Shown: positions 34,672 to 42,478 of the stretch, piece after piece
How positions within the stretch are numbered: position 1 is the first letter of the stretch
Layout of the letters: the number at the start of each line of letters is the position of its first letter
NCBI RefSeq assembly: GCF_019857185.1
Contig: NZ_JAHWXP010000003.1
Coordinates: 277,501-341,500 of the forward strand
DNA: 64,000 nucleotides
From: Alteriqipengyuania abyssalis
Lineage (GTDB): Bacteria; Pseudomonadota; Alphaproteobacteria; Sphingomonadales; Sphingomonadaceae
Reading direction: 5' to 3'
Translations under genes and position numbers: made by a program
Notes under the pieces: generated by a model
Told to the model about the DNA's origin: nothing
Database searches by the model: none
The model's input: only the letters and a program-made list of their open reading frames with translations

Positions 34672-35694
34672 ATGCAGAGAATGGATAAAAGCCCCACCCT
34701 CGTAACCGGCGGTGCAGGCTATATCGGTAGCCACGCGGTTCACGCGCTGCGCGACGCCGGCCGCCCGGTGGTGGTGATCGACAATCTTTCAACCGGCTTC
34801 CGCTTCGCGGTACCGGAGGACGTCCCTTTCTACGAAGGCGATATCGCCGACCGCGATCTGCTTGCACGTGTCTTCGCCGAACAGGGCATGGGCGATGGCA
34901 AAGGGGCAGTGATGCACTTTGCAGGCTCGATCATTGTGCCTGAATCGATCGCCAAGCCATTGTGGTATTACGAAAACAATACGGTGAAGAGCCGTGGCCT
35001 CATCGAGGCGGCGGTGGCGGCTGGCGTGCCCCATTTCCTGTTCAGCTCGACCGCGGCGACCTACGGCGTGCCCCATGTCTCGCCGGTGACAGAGCAGACG
35101 CCGACCGTGCCGATCAACCCCTATGGCTGGTCCAAGCTGATGACCGAGCAGATGCTGGCGGATACCGCCCATGCGCATCCGATCAACTTCTGCGCCCTGC
35201 GTTACTTCAACGTCGCCGGGGCCGATCCGCAAGCGCGCACAGGGCAGTCGACCGCGGGAGCGACACACCTGATCAAGGTCGCGGTCGAGGCCGCGCTGGG
35301 CAAGCGCGAATGCGTCAGCGTGTTCGGGACCGATTACGACACGCCCGACGGCACCGGCGTGCGGGACTATATCCATGTCAGCGATCTGGCAGCGGCGCAT
35401 GTGCTGGCGCTCGATGCGCTGATCGCCGAGCCGGAGCGGTCGATGACGATGAATTGCGGCTACGGGCGCGGGTTCTCCGTGCTCGAAGTGCTCGACGCGG
35501 TGGACCGGGTGACGGGCGGCCAGATCGAACGCGTCTTTGGCGAGCGCCGCGCGGGCGACCCGGCGATGCTCGTCGCCGACAGTTCGCTGCTGCGCGCGAC
35601 CGTTCCGTGGACGCCGCGCCACGACAATCTCGACAAGATCATCGAACATGCGCTGATGTGGGAAAAGAAACTCACCGAATTGCGCACCTCCTAG
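34672..35694 (+). CDS. galE: UDP-glucose 4-epimerase
   Basis: A 340-residue extended short-chain dehydrogenase. The NAD motif GGAGYIG is at residues 13-19; the catalytic SST (125-127) and YGWSK (Tyr151, Lys155) are present. The downstream RYFNVAGAD and TPDGTGVRDYIHVSDLA segments are characteristic of GalE. It interconverts UDP-glucose and UDP-galactose for surface polysaccharide. No sugar-operon neighbours: it lies alone inside the 1.9-kb interval bounded by tRNA-Ser repeats, so it may be cargo of an integrated element. Start ATG 34672 or 34681. Confidence 0.93.
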   Translation: MQRMDKSPTLVTGGAGYIGSHAVHALRDAGRPVVVIDNLSTGFRFAVPEDVPFYEGDIADRDLLARVFAEQGMGDGKGAVMHFAGSIIVPESIAKPLWYYENNTVKSRGLIEAAVAAGVPHFLFSSTAATYGVPHVSPVTEQTPTVPINPYGWSKLMTEQMLADTAHAHPINFCALRYFNVAGADPQARTGQSTAGATHLIKVAVEAALGKRECVSVFGTDYDTPDGTGVRDYIHVSDLAAAHVLALDALIAEPERSMTMNCGYGRGFSVLEVLDAVDRVTGGQIERVFGERRAGDPAMLVADSSLLRATVPWTPRHDNLDKIIEHALMWEKKLTELRTS

Positions 35695-35820
35695 CGGCTT
35701 CAAGACCTGACACCGCGCAACACGTCGACCCGCAGTGCCGTCGACCGAAGCGACCAAAATGAAATATCGAGCGCATCGGCTTGAGTGACCCTGCCTAGAA
35801 AATACTTGGACGAGAAGGCA

Positions 35821-35842
35821 GAACCGCTCCGTCTCCGCCATT
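35821..35842. repeat. attachment-site-like repeat, right copy
   Basis: Repeats the last 22 nt of the tRNA-Ser region (20 of 22 identical; 16 bp CTCCGTCTCCGCCATT exact). No acceptor 5' half, D-arm or anticodon arm precedes it, so it is not a second tRNA gene. It marks the probable right boundary of an element that carried galE. Confidence 0.75.
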
Positions 35843-35922
35843 TTCCGACTCCGATGCCCGCTGGTTATACAACACGGCCTGTGAGGTAGCCCCTCCCCGG
35901 CCGGAAATACGTCATTGGCGAC

Positions 35923-36426
35923 TCATGCTTTCAGAGATAGCGGCAGCCCCGCCGCCACCAGCACAACTTCGTCCACGACGCCGGCAATCCGCTGGTTGAG
36001 CCTCCCCGCTTCGTCCCGGAAGCGGCGCGCGAGGGCATTGTCCGGCACGATGCCGAAGCCGACCTCGTTCGCGACCAGCGCGATCGGATGTCGGCATTCG
36101 CCGATCGCACGCTCGATCGCGTCGACCGGCACCGGCCGATCGGCGAGGATGAGGTTGGACAGCCACAGCGTCAGGCAATCGACGAGGATCGCATCGGCCT
36201 TTGCATCCGCCTCGGCGATCGCCGCCGGCAGGTCGAGCGGAGCTTCGATGGTGAACCATCGCTCGCCGCGATCTGCGCGGTGACGGTCGATCCGCTGGTG
36301 CATCTCGTCATCGCGCGCTTCCGCCGTCGCGATATAGGCAAGCCGTCCGTCGATCGCTTCGCTGCGTTGCTGCGCGTAGCGGCTCTTGCCAGAGCGCGCG
36401 CCTCCCAGGACCAGCAGGCTCGTCAT
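35923..36426 (-). CDS. cobU: adenosylcobinamide kinase / adenosylcobinamide-phosphate guanylyltransferase
   Basis: A 167-residue bifunctional enzyme (CobU/CobP) that phosphorylates adenosylcobinamide and then activates it with GMP during nucleotide-loop assembly. The P-loop GGARSGKS is at residues 8-15. The second conserved block is DCLTLWLSNLI, followed by VANEVGFGIVPDNALARRFRDEAGRLNQ. It is the last gene of the leftward cobalamin arm; its ATG overlaps the cobQ stop by 4 nt. Confidence 0.95.
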   Translation of the reverse strand: MTSLLVLGGARSGKSRYAQQRSEAIDGRLAYIATAEARDDEMHQRIDRHRADRGERWFTIEAPLDLPAAIAEADAKADAILVDCLTLWLSNLILADRPVPVDAIERAIGECRHPIALVANEVGFGIVPDNALARRFRDEAGRLNQRIAGVVDEVVLVAAGLPLSLKA

Positions 36427-37880
36427 ATGGCGTTCTCCCGTGCCAGCGCGATCAACCCGTCGATGTCGAGCGCGTCTTCCAGCCTGGCCGCGATATCCTC
36501 CAGCGCCGCGTCGACCCGGTCCGCATGCGGCTGCGCGTGCGAGGGAGCGTCGATTTTCGCCAGCAGCGCGCGGCGCAAGGGGCCCGATTCCAGCAATCCG
36601 TGGCAATAGGTCCCCATCACTGTGCCGTCGGCGCTCTGCGCCCCGTCCGCATGGCCCTCGCCCAGCTCAGCAAAAGGGCGCTTCGTATCGGGCCCGGTGG
36701 TCTGGCCGATGTGGATCTCGTACCCCTCGAACCCGGCACCCATCGCCTGACCGCGCACCTGGCTGACCCGCTTGTCGCCGGTCAGCACGGTTTCCACATC
36801 GAGCAGGCCAAGCCCGTCCGCTCGCCCCGCCGTACCTTCGATGCCGAGCGGGTCGGCAATCGAGCGGCCCAGCATCTGGTAGCCGCCGCAAATCCCCAGC
36901 ACCGCGCCGCCGCGCCGGTGGTGGGCGATGATGTCGATGTCCCACCCCTGCTCGCGGATGAACGCAAGGTCGGCAATGGTCGCCTTGGAGCCGGGCAGCA
37001 CGATCATGTCGACCAGCGGGATCGGCGTGTCGGGCGGCACCATCACGAGTTCGACAGAGGGTTCGCTCTTCAGCGCATCGAGATCGTCAAAATTGGCGAT
37101 GCGCGGCAGGATTGGGCAGGCGATGCGTTTCGGGCCGGAGCTGGCGGCGGCTGCGCGTTCGAGGACGACCGCATCCTCGCTCGGCAAATGATGCGCCTTG
37201 GCCAACCACGGCACCACGCCATAGCCGCGCCACCGCGTCAGTTGCTCGATAGCGGCATAGCCATCGGTGAATAGCGCGGGGTCGCCGCGGAATTTGTTGA
37301 CGATGAAGCCGCGGATCATCGCCGCATCGGCGGGGTCGATCACGGCGCGCGTCCCGGCCAGCGCCGCGATCACGCCGCCGCGGTCGATATCGCCGACCAG
37401 CACGACCGGGACATCGGCCGCGCGGGCAAAGCCCATATTGGCGATGTCGCCCGCGCGCAGGTTGATCTCCGCGGGCGATCCCGCGCCTTCGACGACCACG
37501 ATATCGCACCGCGCCGATAGCCGGCGATAGCTCTCCATCACTTCGCCCAGCAGGGCACCCCGCGCCTGCCTGAACGATCCCGAACCCAGCGTGCCGCGCA
37601 TCCTGCCATGGACAACGACCTGCGAGGTATGGTCCGCCTGCGGCTTGAGCAGCACGGGGTTCATGTCGACATGCAACTCCGCCCGCGCGGCCACCGCCTG
37701 CAACGCCTGCGCCCGGCCGATCTCGCCGCCTTCGGGCGTGACGGCGGCATTGTTGGACATGTTCTGCGGCTTGAACGGCAGCACCGCGATCCCGCGATTG
37801 GCGAGCGCGCGGCACAGGCCCGCGACCAGCACCGATTTGCCTACGTCGGAGCCCGTCCCCTGCAACATCAGGCCAGCCAT
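36423..37880 (-). CDS. cobQ: cobyric acid synthase
   Basis: A 485-residue glutamine-dependent amidase that adds four amides to adenosylcobyrinate a,c-diamide. The N-terminal synthetase domain starts MAGLMLQGTGSDVGKS with the P-loop; the C-terminal triad-type glutamine amidotransferase domain contains LGICGGYQMLG and the late YCHGLLES histidine region. ATG 37880 is chosen; 12 His-rich codons upstream are open but overlap cbiB more. The start overlaps cbiB by 13 nt. Confidence 0.95.
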   Translation of the reverse strand: MAGLMLQGTGSDVGKSVLVAGLCRALANRGIAVLPFKPQNMSNNAAVTPEGGEIGRAQALQAVAARAELHVDMNPVLLKPQADHTSQVVVHGRMRGTLGSGSFRQARGALLGEVMESYRRLSARCDIVVVEGAGSPAEINLRAGDIANMGFARAADVPVVLVGDIDRGGVIAALAGTRAVIDPADAAMIRGFIVNKFRGDPALFTDGYAAIEQLTRWRGYGVVPWLAKAHHLPSEDAVVLERAAAASSGPKRIACPILPRIANFDDLDALKSEPSVELVMVPPDTPIPLVDMIVLPGSKATIADLAFIREQGWDIDIIAHHRRGGAVLGICGGYQMLGRSIADPLGIEGTAGRADGLGLLDVETVLTGDKRVSQVRGQAMGAGFEGYEIHIGQTTGPDTKRPFAELGEGHADGAQSADGTVMGTYCHGLLESGPLRRALLAKIDAPSHAQPHADRVDAALEDIAARLEDALDIDGLIALARENAI

Positions 37881-38803
37881 GCAAATGCTCCCGCAATGAT
37901 GAGCGTGATGAGCCACGCAAGCGATACGATCCGGATCGCCCGGCGCAGATCGCCGGGCGTCGCCTCGCCGCCGCTACCGATGAAGAGTTTTTCATGCCCG
38001 ACCTCGTCGTAGCTGACCGGTCCGGCAAGGCGGACGCCAAGCGCGCCCGCCATCGCCGCTTCGGGCCAGCCGGCATTGGGCGATGCGTGGCGCGCGTGGT
38101 CGCGCCACATGATCCGCCAGCCGCCAGGCCCGGCGAGGCAGATCAGGATCGCGGCGAGGCGTGCGGGCACGAAATTCGCGAGATCGTCGATCCGCGCGGC
38201 CGCCCAGCCGAAATCGCGCCACGGCTCCTCGATATGGCCGATCATGCTGTCGGCGGTGTTGATCGCCTTGAACATCCAGATGCCGGGGAGGCCCAGCACC
38301 GCGAACCAGAAGACAGGCGCGATCACTCCGTCGCAAAAGCTCTCCGCCAGACTCTCGATCGCGGCGCGCGCCACGCCCGCCTCGTCCAGAGCGGCCGTAT
38401 CGCGGCCCACGATCATGGCCACCGCCTGCCGCGCGGCAGGAAGATCGCCCGTGGCGAGCGCGCTCGACACGGCACGCACATGGTCGATCAGGCTGCGCTG
38501 GGCGATGGCGGGAAAGGCGAGGAGCGCGACGAGCGGCCAGCCGTTTTCGCCCAACATCTGCCGGACGACGGCTTGAGCCGCCCACCCAACCCCACCGGCA
38601 GTCGCTATAACCGCAAGCATGGTCGCGATGCCTCCAAGGCGACGTTGCCTTGCGCTGTACTGGGGCCGGTTGAGCATCTCCGCGCCCGCCGAGATCATCC
38701 GAGCAAAGCCGCCGACCGGATGCCCCACGCGCCGGTAGAGCCAGCCGGGCCAGCCAAACGCCGCATCCAGGGCCATCGCGGCGGCGAGTACCGGATCAGC
38801 CAT
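37868..38803 (-). CDS. cbiB: adenosylcobinamide-phosphate synthase (CbiB/CobD)
   Basis: A 311-residue inner-membrane protein that attaches the aminopropanol (phosphate) arm to cobyric acid. Family features: ALDAAFGWPGWLYRRVGHPVG near the start, RDTAALDEAGVARAAIESLAESFCDGVIAPVFWF in the middle, and HARHASPNAGWPEAAMAGALGVRLAG. About five hydrophobic segments. The stop of the upstream cobC gene overlaps its start. Confidence 0.94.
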   Translation of the reverse strand: MADPVLAAAMALDAAFGWPGWLYRRVGHPVGGFARMISAGAEMLNRPQYSARQRRLGGIATMLAVIATAGGVGWAAQAVVRQMLGENGWPLVALLAFPAIAQRSLIDHVRAVSSALATGDLPAARQAVAMIVGRDTAALDEAGVARAAIESLAESFCDGVIAPVFWFAVLGLPGIWMFKAINTADSMIGHIEEPWRDFGWAAARIDDLANFVPARLAAILICLAGPGGWRIMWRDHARHASPNAGWPEAAMAGALGVRLAGPVSYDEVGHEKLFIGSGGEATPGDLRRAIRIVSLAWLITLIIAGAFAWLA

Positions 38804-39779
38804 CGTCCAGCGCCCTTGCAAACCGCTGCATCTGCGCTTCATTTGCCGGCACGCCGAAGCGCAGCCAGTCCGACCGATCCGCGAAGGGCCGGGTGAGGAT
38901 GCGATGCCGGGCGAGGCGATCGAAAAGCGCGCCCGCGTTCTCCGCCCGGACCAGCCGGAACAGCGGCGACGCGCCCTGTGGCTCCATCCCATGCTGAGAC
39001 AGGATTCGGTCAAACTGCGCGGCGCGAGCGGCCAGCGCGGTGCGCGTAGCGTTGATCCATGCGCTATCGGAATAGGCGCGTTCACCGATCGCGAGTGCCG
39101 CGCCCGATAAGGGCCAGTCGCCGAGCAGATCGCGCAGTGCGGAGATGACGTCGGGCGGCGCGATCGCGAAGCCCAGCCGCACCCCCGCCAGCCCGAAGAA
39201 CTTGCCGAAGGACCGCAGCACGATGAGTCGGCGCGCGGGATCGACTTCAGGCGCAATGCTGACCAGCGGCATGGTGTCGACGAACGCCTCGTCCACGATC
39301 AGCCAGCCGCCAGCCTCCTCCTGCAGCGCGAACCATTCGCGCAGCATCGCGGGCGGTGTGACGCGGCCATCGGGATTGTTGGGATTGGCGATGACGAGAG
39401 CATTCGCGCCATCGCCGTCGCGCGGCTCAACCACCGGGTCGGCTTGTGAAAACATCGCGGCGTGCGTGCGATAGCACGGCTGGATATAGCGCCCCGGCAG
39501 GCCGAGGATCGCGGCAATCAGCCGCAGCCCGATCTCGCTTCCCGGCAACGCGCAGCACAGCGATGGATCGACGCCGAAATACTGCGCGGCGATCCCCTCC
39601 AGCCCGGCCAGCGCCGAGGGATCGGGCAGAGCATGCCAGTCGGGTGCCAGATCGCGCGGCACCGGCCAGGGGCACGGATTGATCCCGGTCGAGAGGTCGA
39701 GCCATTCTTCCCGCGCTCCGCCGAAACGCGCGCAGGCCGCATCGAGCCTGCCGCCATGCCAGTCGAACGCGCCGCTCAT
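38796..39779 (-). CDS. cobC: threonine-phosphate decarboxylase (PLP-dependent, CobC type)
   Basis: A 327-residue class I/II aminotransferase-fold enzyme. It decarboxylates L-threonine-O-phosphate to the aminopropanol phosphate linker used by CbiB. LDLSTGINPCPWP is the family start; PNNPDG binds the cofactor, and the Schiff-base Lys is in LRSFGKFFGLAGVRLGFA. Start ATG 39779 overlaps the cobS stop. The symbol cobC is used in the Pseudomonas denitrificans sense; the phosphatase is a separate gene here. Confidence 0.92.
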   Translation of the reverse strand: MSGAFDWHGGRLDAACARFGGAREEWLDLSTGINPCPWPVPRDLAPDWHALPDPSALAGLEGIAAQYFGVDPSLCCALPGSEIGLRLIAAILGLPGRYIQPCYRTHAAMFSQADPVVEPRDGDGANALVIANPNNPDGRVTPPAMLREWFALQEEAGGWLIVDEAFVDTMPLVSIAPEVDPARRLIVLRSFGKFFGLAGVRLGFAIAPPDVISALRDLLGDWPLSGAALAIGERAYSDSAWINATRTALAARAAQFDRILSQHGMEPQGASPLFRLVRAENAGALFDRLARHRILTRPFADRSDWLRFGVPANEAQMQRFARALDDG

Positions 39780-40486
39780 GATGCAGCGATCCAGGCGAGC
39801 AGCAGCACGGTCTCGACGACTTCTATGCCCGCGCCGTGGCTGTCGCCGGATATGCCGCCAAGGCGCGAACGGACCCAGAGCGCCCACACCCCGATCGCCG
39901 GAGCCGCCACCAGCAAGGCGGGCGCAAGCCAGCACAGGACCGCGGCGACAATGATCCAGCCCGTCAGATCGTACCAGCGCAGCGCCATGGCGAACTGCGT
40001 CCCCATGCCTTCATGCAGCGGCGGCAGGACCTTCGCCCACAGCAGAGGGCCCATCCGGGCGATGCAACAGATCGCGGGCAACACCCAGAGAGCGTCGCTT
40101 TTCGAAAGCGCCGAAAGCAGCGCAAGCTTGGCGCATAACTGCAGGCCGATGGCGACCGTACCGAAACTGCCGATATGCGGATCGGCCAAGATCTCCGAGA
40201 TCCGGCTGGCGTCCTTGTGCGCCCCGCCCGAAGCATCGGCCACGTCGCCCAAGCCATCGAGATGAAGCGCGCCGGTGATGGCCGCCCAGGCGACAAGCCC
40301 CGCCGCGCCCGCGACCAGCGGATCGACCAATCCGCCGACCCATACCGCGCCCCACACCGCCAGCCCCACGATCACGCCTGTCAGCGGAAACCAGCGCATA
40401 GCCCCCGCCATATCGCGCGTGTCCGCGGCGACCGCGGGGAGCGGCACGCGGGTCATGAACTGGATGGCGAGGATGAGCGATTTCAT
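39776..40486 (-). CDS. cobS: adenosylcobinamide-GDP ribazoletransferase (cobalamin synthase)
   Basis: A 236-residue multi-helix membrane enzyme joining adenosylcobinamide-GDP to alpha-ribazole (phosphate). The N-terminus MKSLILAIQFMTRVPLP and the conserved acidic segment ALHLDGLGDVADASGGAHKDASRISEIL with GSFGTVAI are diagnostic. The ATG overlaps the stop of the upstream phosphatase gene by 4 nt. Confidence 0.95.
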   Translation of the reverse strand: MKSLILAIQFMTRVPLPAVAADTRDMAGAMRWFPLTGVIVGLAVWGAVWVGGLVDPLVAGAAGLVAWAAITGALHLDGLGDVADASGGAHKDASRISEILADPHIGSFGTVAIGLQLCAKLALLSALSKSDALWVLPAICCIARMGPLLWAKVLPPLHEGMGTQFAMALRWYDLTGWIIVAAVLCWLAPALLVAAPAIGVWALWVRSRLGGISGDSHGAGIEVVETVLLLAWIAAS

Positions 40487-41058
40487 GTGCGCAGGCCCAC
40501 GATCTGTCCGCTTGCCGGTTCGCTCCCCTCGCCGCGCCAGACGCGGATCGAGAGCAACGCGCCATAGGGCAGGTCGAACGCCCAGACGGCGTGATGATCC
40601 AGCCCGGTGAGAACCGAGACCGCCGCCCGCATCGCCCCGGCGTGGGAGACCACGATGGTGGGTCGGTCGAGGTCGACGATGGCATTGCCGACCCTGCCCA
40701 GCAGGTCGCTCCACCGCTCGCCATCGGGCGGCGGGTTGGCATCGGGATCAGACCAGAAATCCTTGAGCTGCCGGGGGGGCAGCGCGGCGGATGGCTTGCC
40801 GTCCCACGCGCCGAAATCGAGCTCCCTCCAGCGCGGATCGATCCTCAGCGGGAACGCGCGGGCATCGGCAATCGCGCGTGCGCCATCGCTTGCACGGCTG
40901 AGGTCCGATGAGACCACTTCTGCCGCGCCCAGACCCTGCGCATGATCGATCAGTGCACTATGCGCGCCCGGGGCCGCCGGTTCGTCATGATGGCCCAGCA
41001 TCAGCCCGGTGCGCAGCGGTGGGCCATGGCGCAGCAGGTGGAGGGCGAAGGGCTTCAT
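40483..41058 (-). CDS. histidine phosphatase family protein, probable alpha-ribazole phosphatase
   Basis: A 191-residue phosphoglycerate-mutase-fold enzyme. The phospho-accepting LLRHGPP motif is at residues 8-14 and the second His in VVSHAGAMRA. The placement between cobT and cobS argues that it dephosphorylates alpha-ribazole-5'-phosphate or adenosylcobalamin phosphate. The N-terminal motif has RHGPP rather than the more usual RHGET, within known variation. Confidence 0.85.
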   Translation of the reverse strand: MKPFALHLLRHGPPLRTGLMLGHHDEPAAPGAHSALIDHAQGLGAAEVVSSDLSRASDGARAIADARAFPLRIDPRWRELDFGAWDGKPSAALPPRQLKDFWSDPDANPPPDGERWSDLLGRVGNAIVDLDRPTIVVSHAGAMRAAVSVLTGLDHHAVWAFDLPYGALLSIRVWRGEGSEPASGQIVGLRT

Positions 41059-42071
41059 GTCGCCCCTGCCACCGCAGCTTCGGCAAAAGTCGCCATCCGG
41101 TCATGCGCGGCCAGCGCGGAGCGGACGATCTGCACCGCCACCGCCGCGCCCGAGCCTTCGCCCAGCCGCATGTCGAGCGCGAGCAGAGGATCGAGCCCGA
41201 GCGCGTCGAGCAGGCGGCCATGCGCATTCTCGGCAGAGCGATGCGACGCGAGGCAGTGATCGACGATGGCCGGTGCCTCTGCCGCCAGCGGTGCGATGGC
41301 CGCGCAGCCGATGAACCCGTCGAGCATCACCGGAATGCGCCTGTGGCGCGCGGCGAGCACCGCCCCCGCCATCGCCGCGATCTCGCGCCCGCCGAGCCGC
41401 CGCAGCGTCTCGAAGGCATTGGTACTTGCAGTGCCATGCAAGGCCAGCGCAGCCTCCACCAGCGCGCGCTTGCGGGCGAGAATCGCATCGTCAACGCCGG
41501 TGCCCCTGCCGACCCATGCCTCTGCCTCGCCCCCAAGCGCGGCGGCACACAACGCAGCTGCGGGTGTGGTGTTGCCGATGCCCATCTCGCCGGGAACGAA
41601 CAGCTGGCATCCCTCCGGCACCGCAGCCGCCCCCCGGTTCAGCGCGTCGAGGCATTCCGCCTCGCTCATCGCGGGCGCGCGCGAAATATCGGCGGTGGGC
41701 GTATCGAGGTCGAGCGGAATCACCGCGAGGCTCGCCCCGCAGGCATGAGTGAGCGCGTTGATCGCCGCCCCGCCATGCTGGAAGTTCGCGACCATCTGCG
41801 CGGTCACTTCGGTGGGAAAGGCGCTGACGCCTTGCGCTGCGCAGCCGTGATTGCCCGCGAAGACCACGACATCGATCCGATCCGCCGTAGGTCGGGGCGT
41901 GCCATGCCAGCCGGCCATGAAGACAGCGATCTCCTCCAGCCTGCCGAGCGAACCCGCCGGTTTGGTCAGCTCCGCCTGCCGCGCAGCCGCGGCGGCACGC
42001 ACCTTCGGATCGGGCTCGGGCAGCATGGCGAGCGCATGGGCGAACGCGGCGGGATCGGCGAAAGCGGTCAT
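41055..42071 (-). CDS. cobT: nicotinate-nucleotide--dimethylbenzimidazole phosphoribosyltransferase
   Basis: A 338-residue enzyme that activates the lower ligand as alpha-ribazole phosphate. Diagnostic blocks: TKPAGSLGRLEEIAV, VVFAGNHGCAAQGVSAFPTEVTAQMVANFQHGGAAIN, PGEMGIGNTTPAAAL, and near the end LDMRLGEGSGAAVAVQIVRSA with the catalytic Glu. The start overlaps the upstream DUF1636 gene by 4 nt. Confidence 0.96.
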   Translation of the reverse strand: MTAFADPAAFAHALAMLPEPDPKVRAAAAARQAELTKPAGSLGRLEEIAVFMAGWHGTPRPTADRIDVVVFAGNHGCAAQGVSAFPTEVTAQMVANFQHGGAAINALTHACGASLAVIPLDLDTPTADISRAPAMSEAECLDALNRGAAAVPEGCQLFVPGEMGIGNTTPAAALCAAALGGEAEAWVGRGTGVDDAILARKRALVEAALALHGTASTNAFETLRRLGGREIAAMAGAVLAARHRRIPVMLDGFIGCAAIAPLAAEAPAIVDHCLASHRSAENAHGRLLDALGLDPLLALDMRLGEGSGAAVAVQIVRSALAAHDRMATFAEAAVAGAT

Positions 42072-42478
42072 GTCGCGACCTTTCCTTCGGGCGGCACGCG
42101 CACGATGAAGTGGCCTTTCACCCCTGCGGGCCAGTTCGCATAGGCGACCTTGCCGTGCTCGCTTTCGGCGTGATGCGCGGTGTATTCGAGGATCGCCTCG
42201 GCGCTCTCGCTGTCGGGCGTAAAGTCGCCGAGCACATAGCCGATCTTGCCCGGCCCGCGCACATGCACGGTGCAGTGCCGCTGGCACGCGAACAGACAGG
42301 GCATCTCCTCGATCGCGATGTCGGCGTAGCGCTCGCTCGCGCCCCGCGCCTCGCGCAGCGCCTGCGCAAGGCGCGCGCCGCCGCGCTGCCCGTCGTCGTC
42401 TTCGCGACGATCGGCGGACAGGCGGCAGGTGCTGCACACGACGACAGATGCGCCGCTGCTGGCAGGCGCCAGCGTCAC
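42068..42478 (-). CDS. DUF1636 family metal-binding protein
   Basis: A 136-residue protein with a ferredoxin-like cysteine arrangement: CSTCR near the N-terminus and CLFACQRHCTVHVRGPGKIGYVLGDF in the middle. The C-terminal part, EYTAHHAESEHGKVAYANWP, fits DUF1636, a family seen in cobalamin and cobalt loci. The role is unproven; metal delivery or redox support of corrinoid reduction is plausible. The start is GTG at 42478, whose GTGA overlaps the btuB stop. This leaves the first residues just before the Cys motif. Confidence 0.8.
   Translation of the reverse strand: MTLAPASSGASVVVCSTCRLSADRREDDDGQRGGARLAQALREARGASERYADIAIEEMPCLFACQRHCTVHVRGPGKIGYVLGDFTPDSESAEAILEYTAHHAESEHGKVAYANWPAGVKGHFIVRVPPEGKVAT

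Noticed and set aside
35821-35918. Second tRNA-Ser gene
   Set aside because: Only the 3' 22 nt are present. No D-arm, anticodon arm or 5' acceptor strand can be found upstream.
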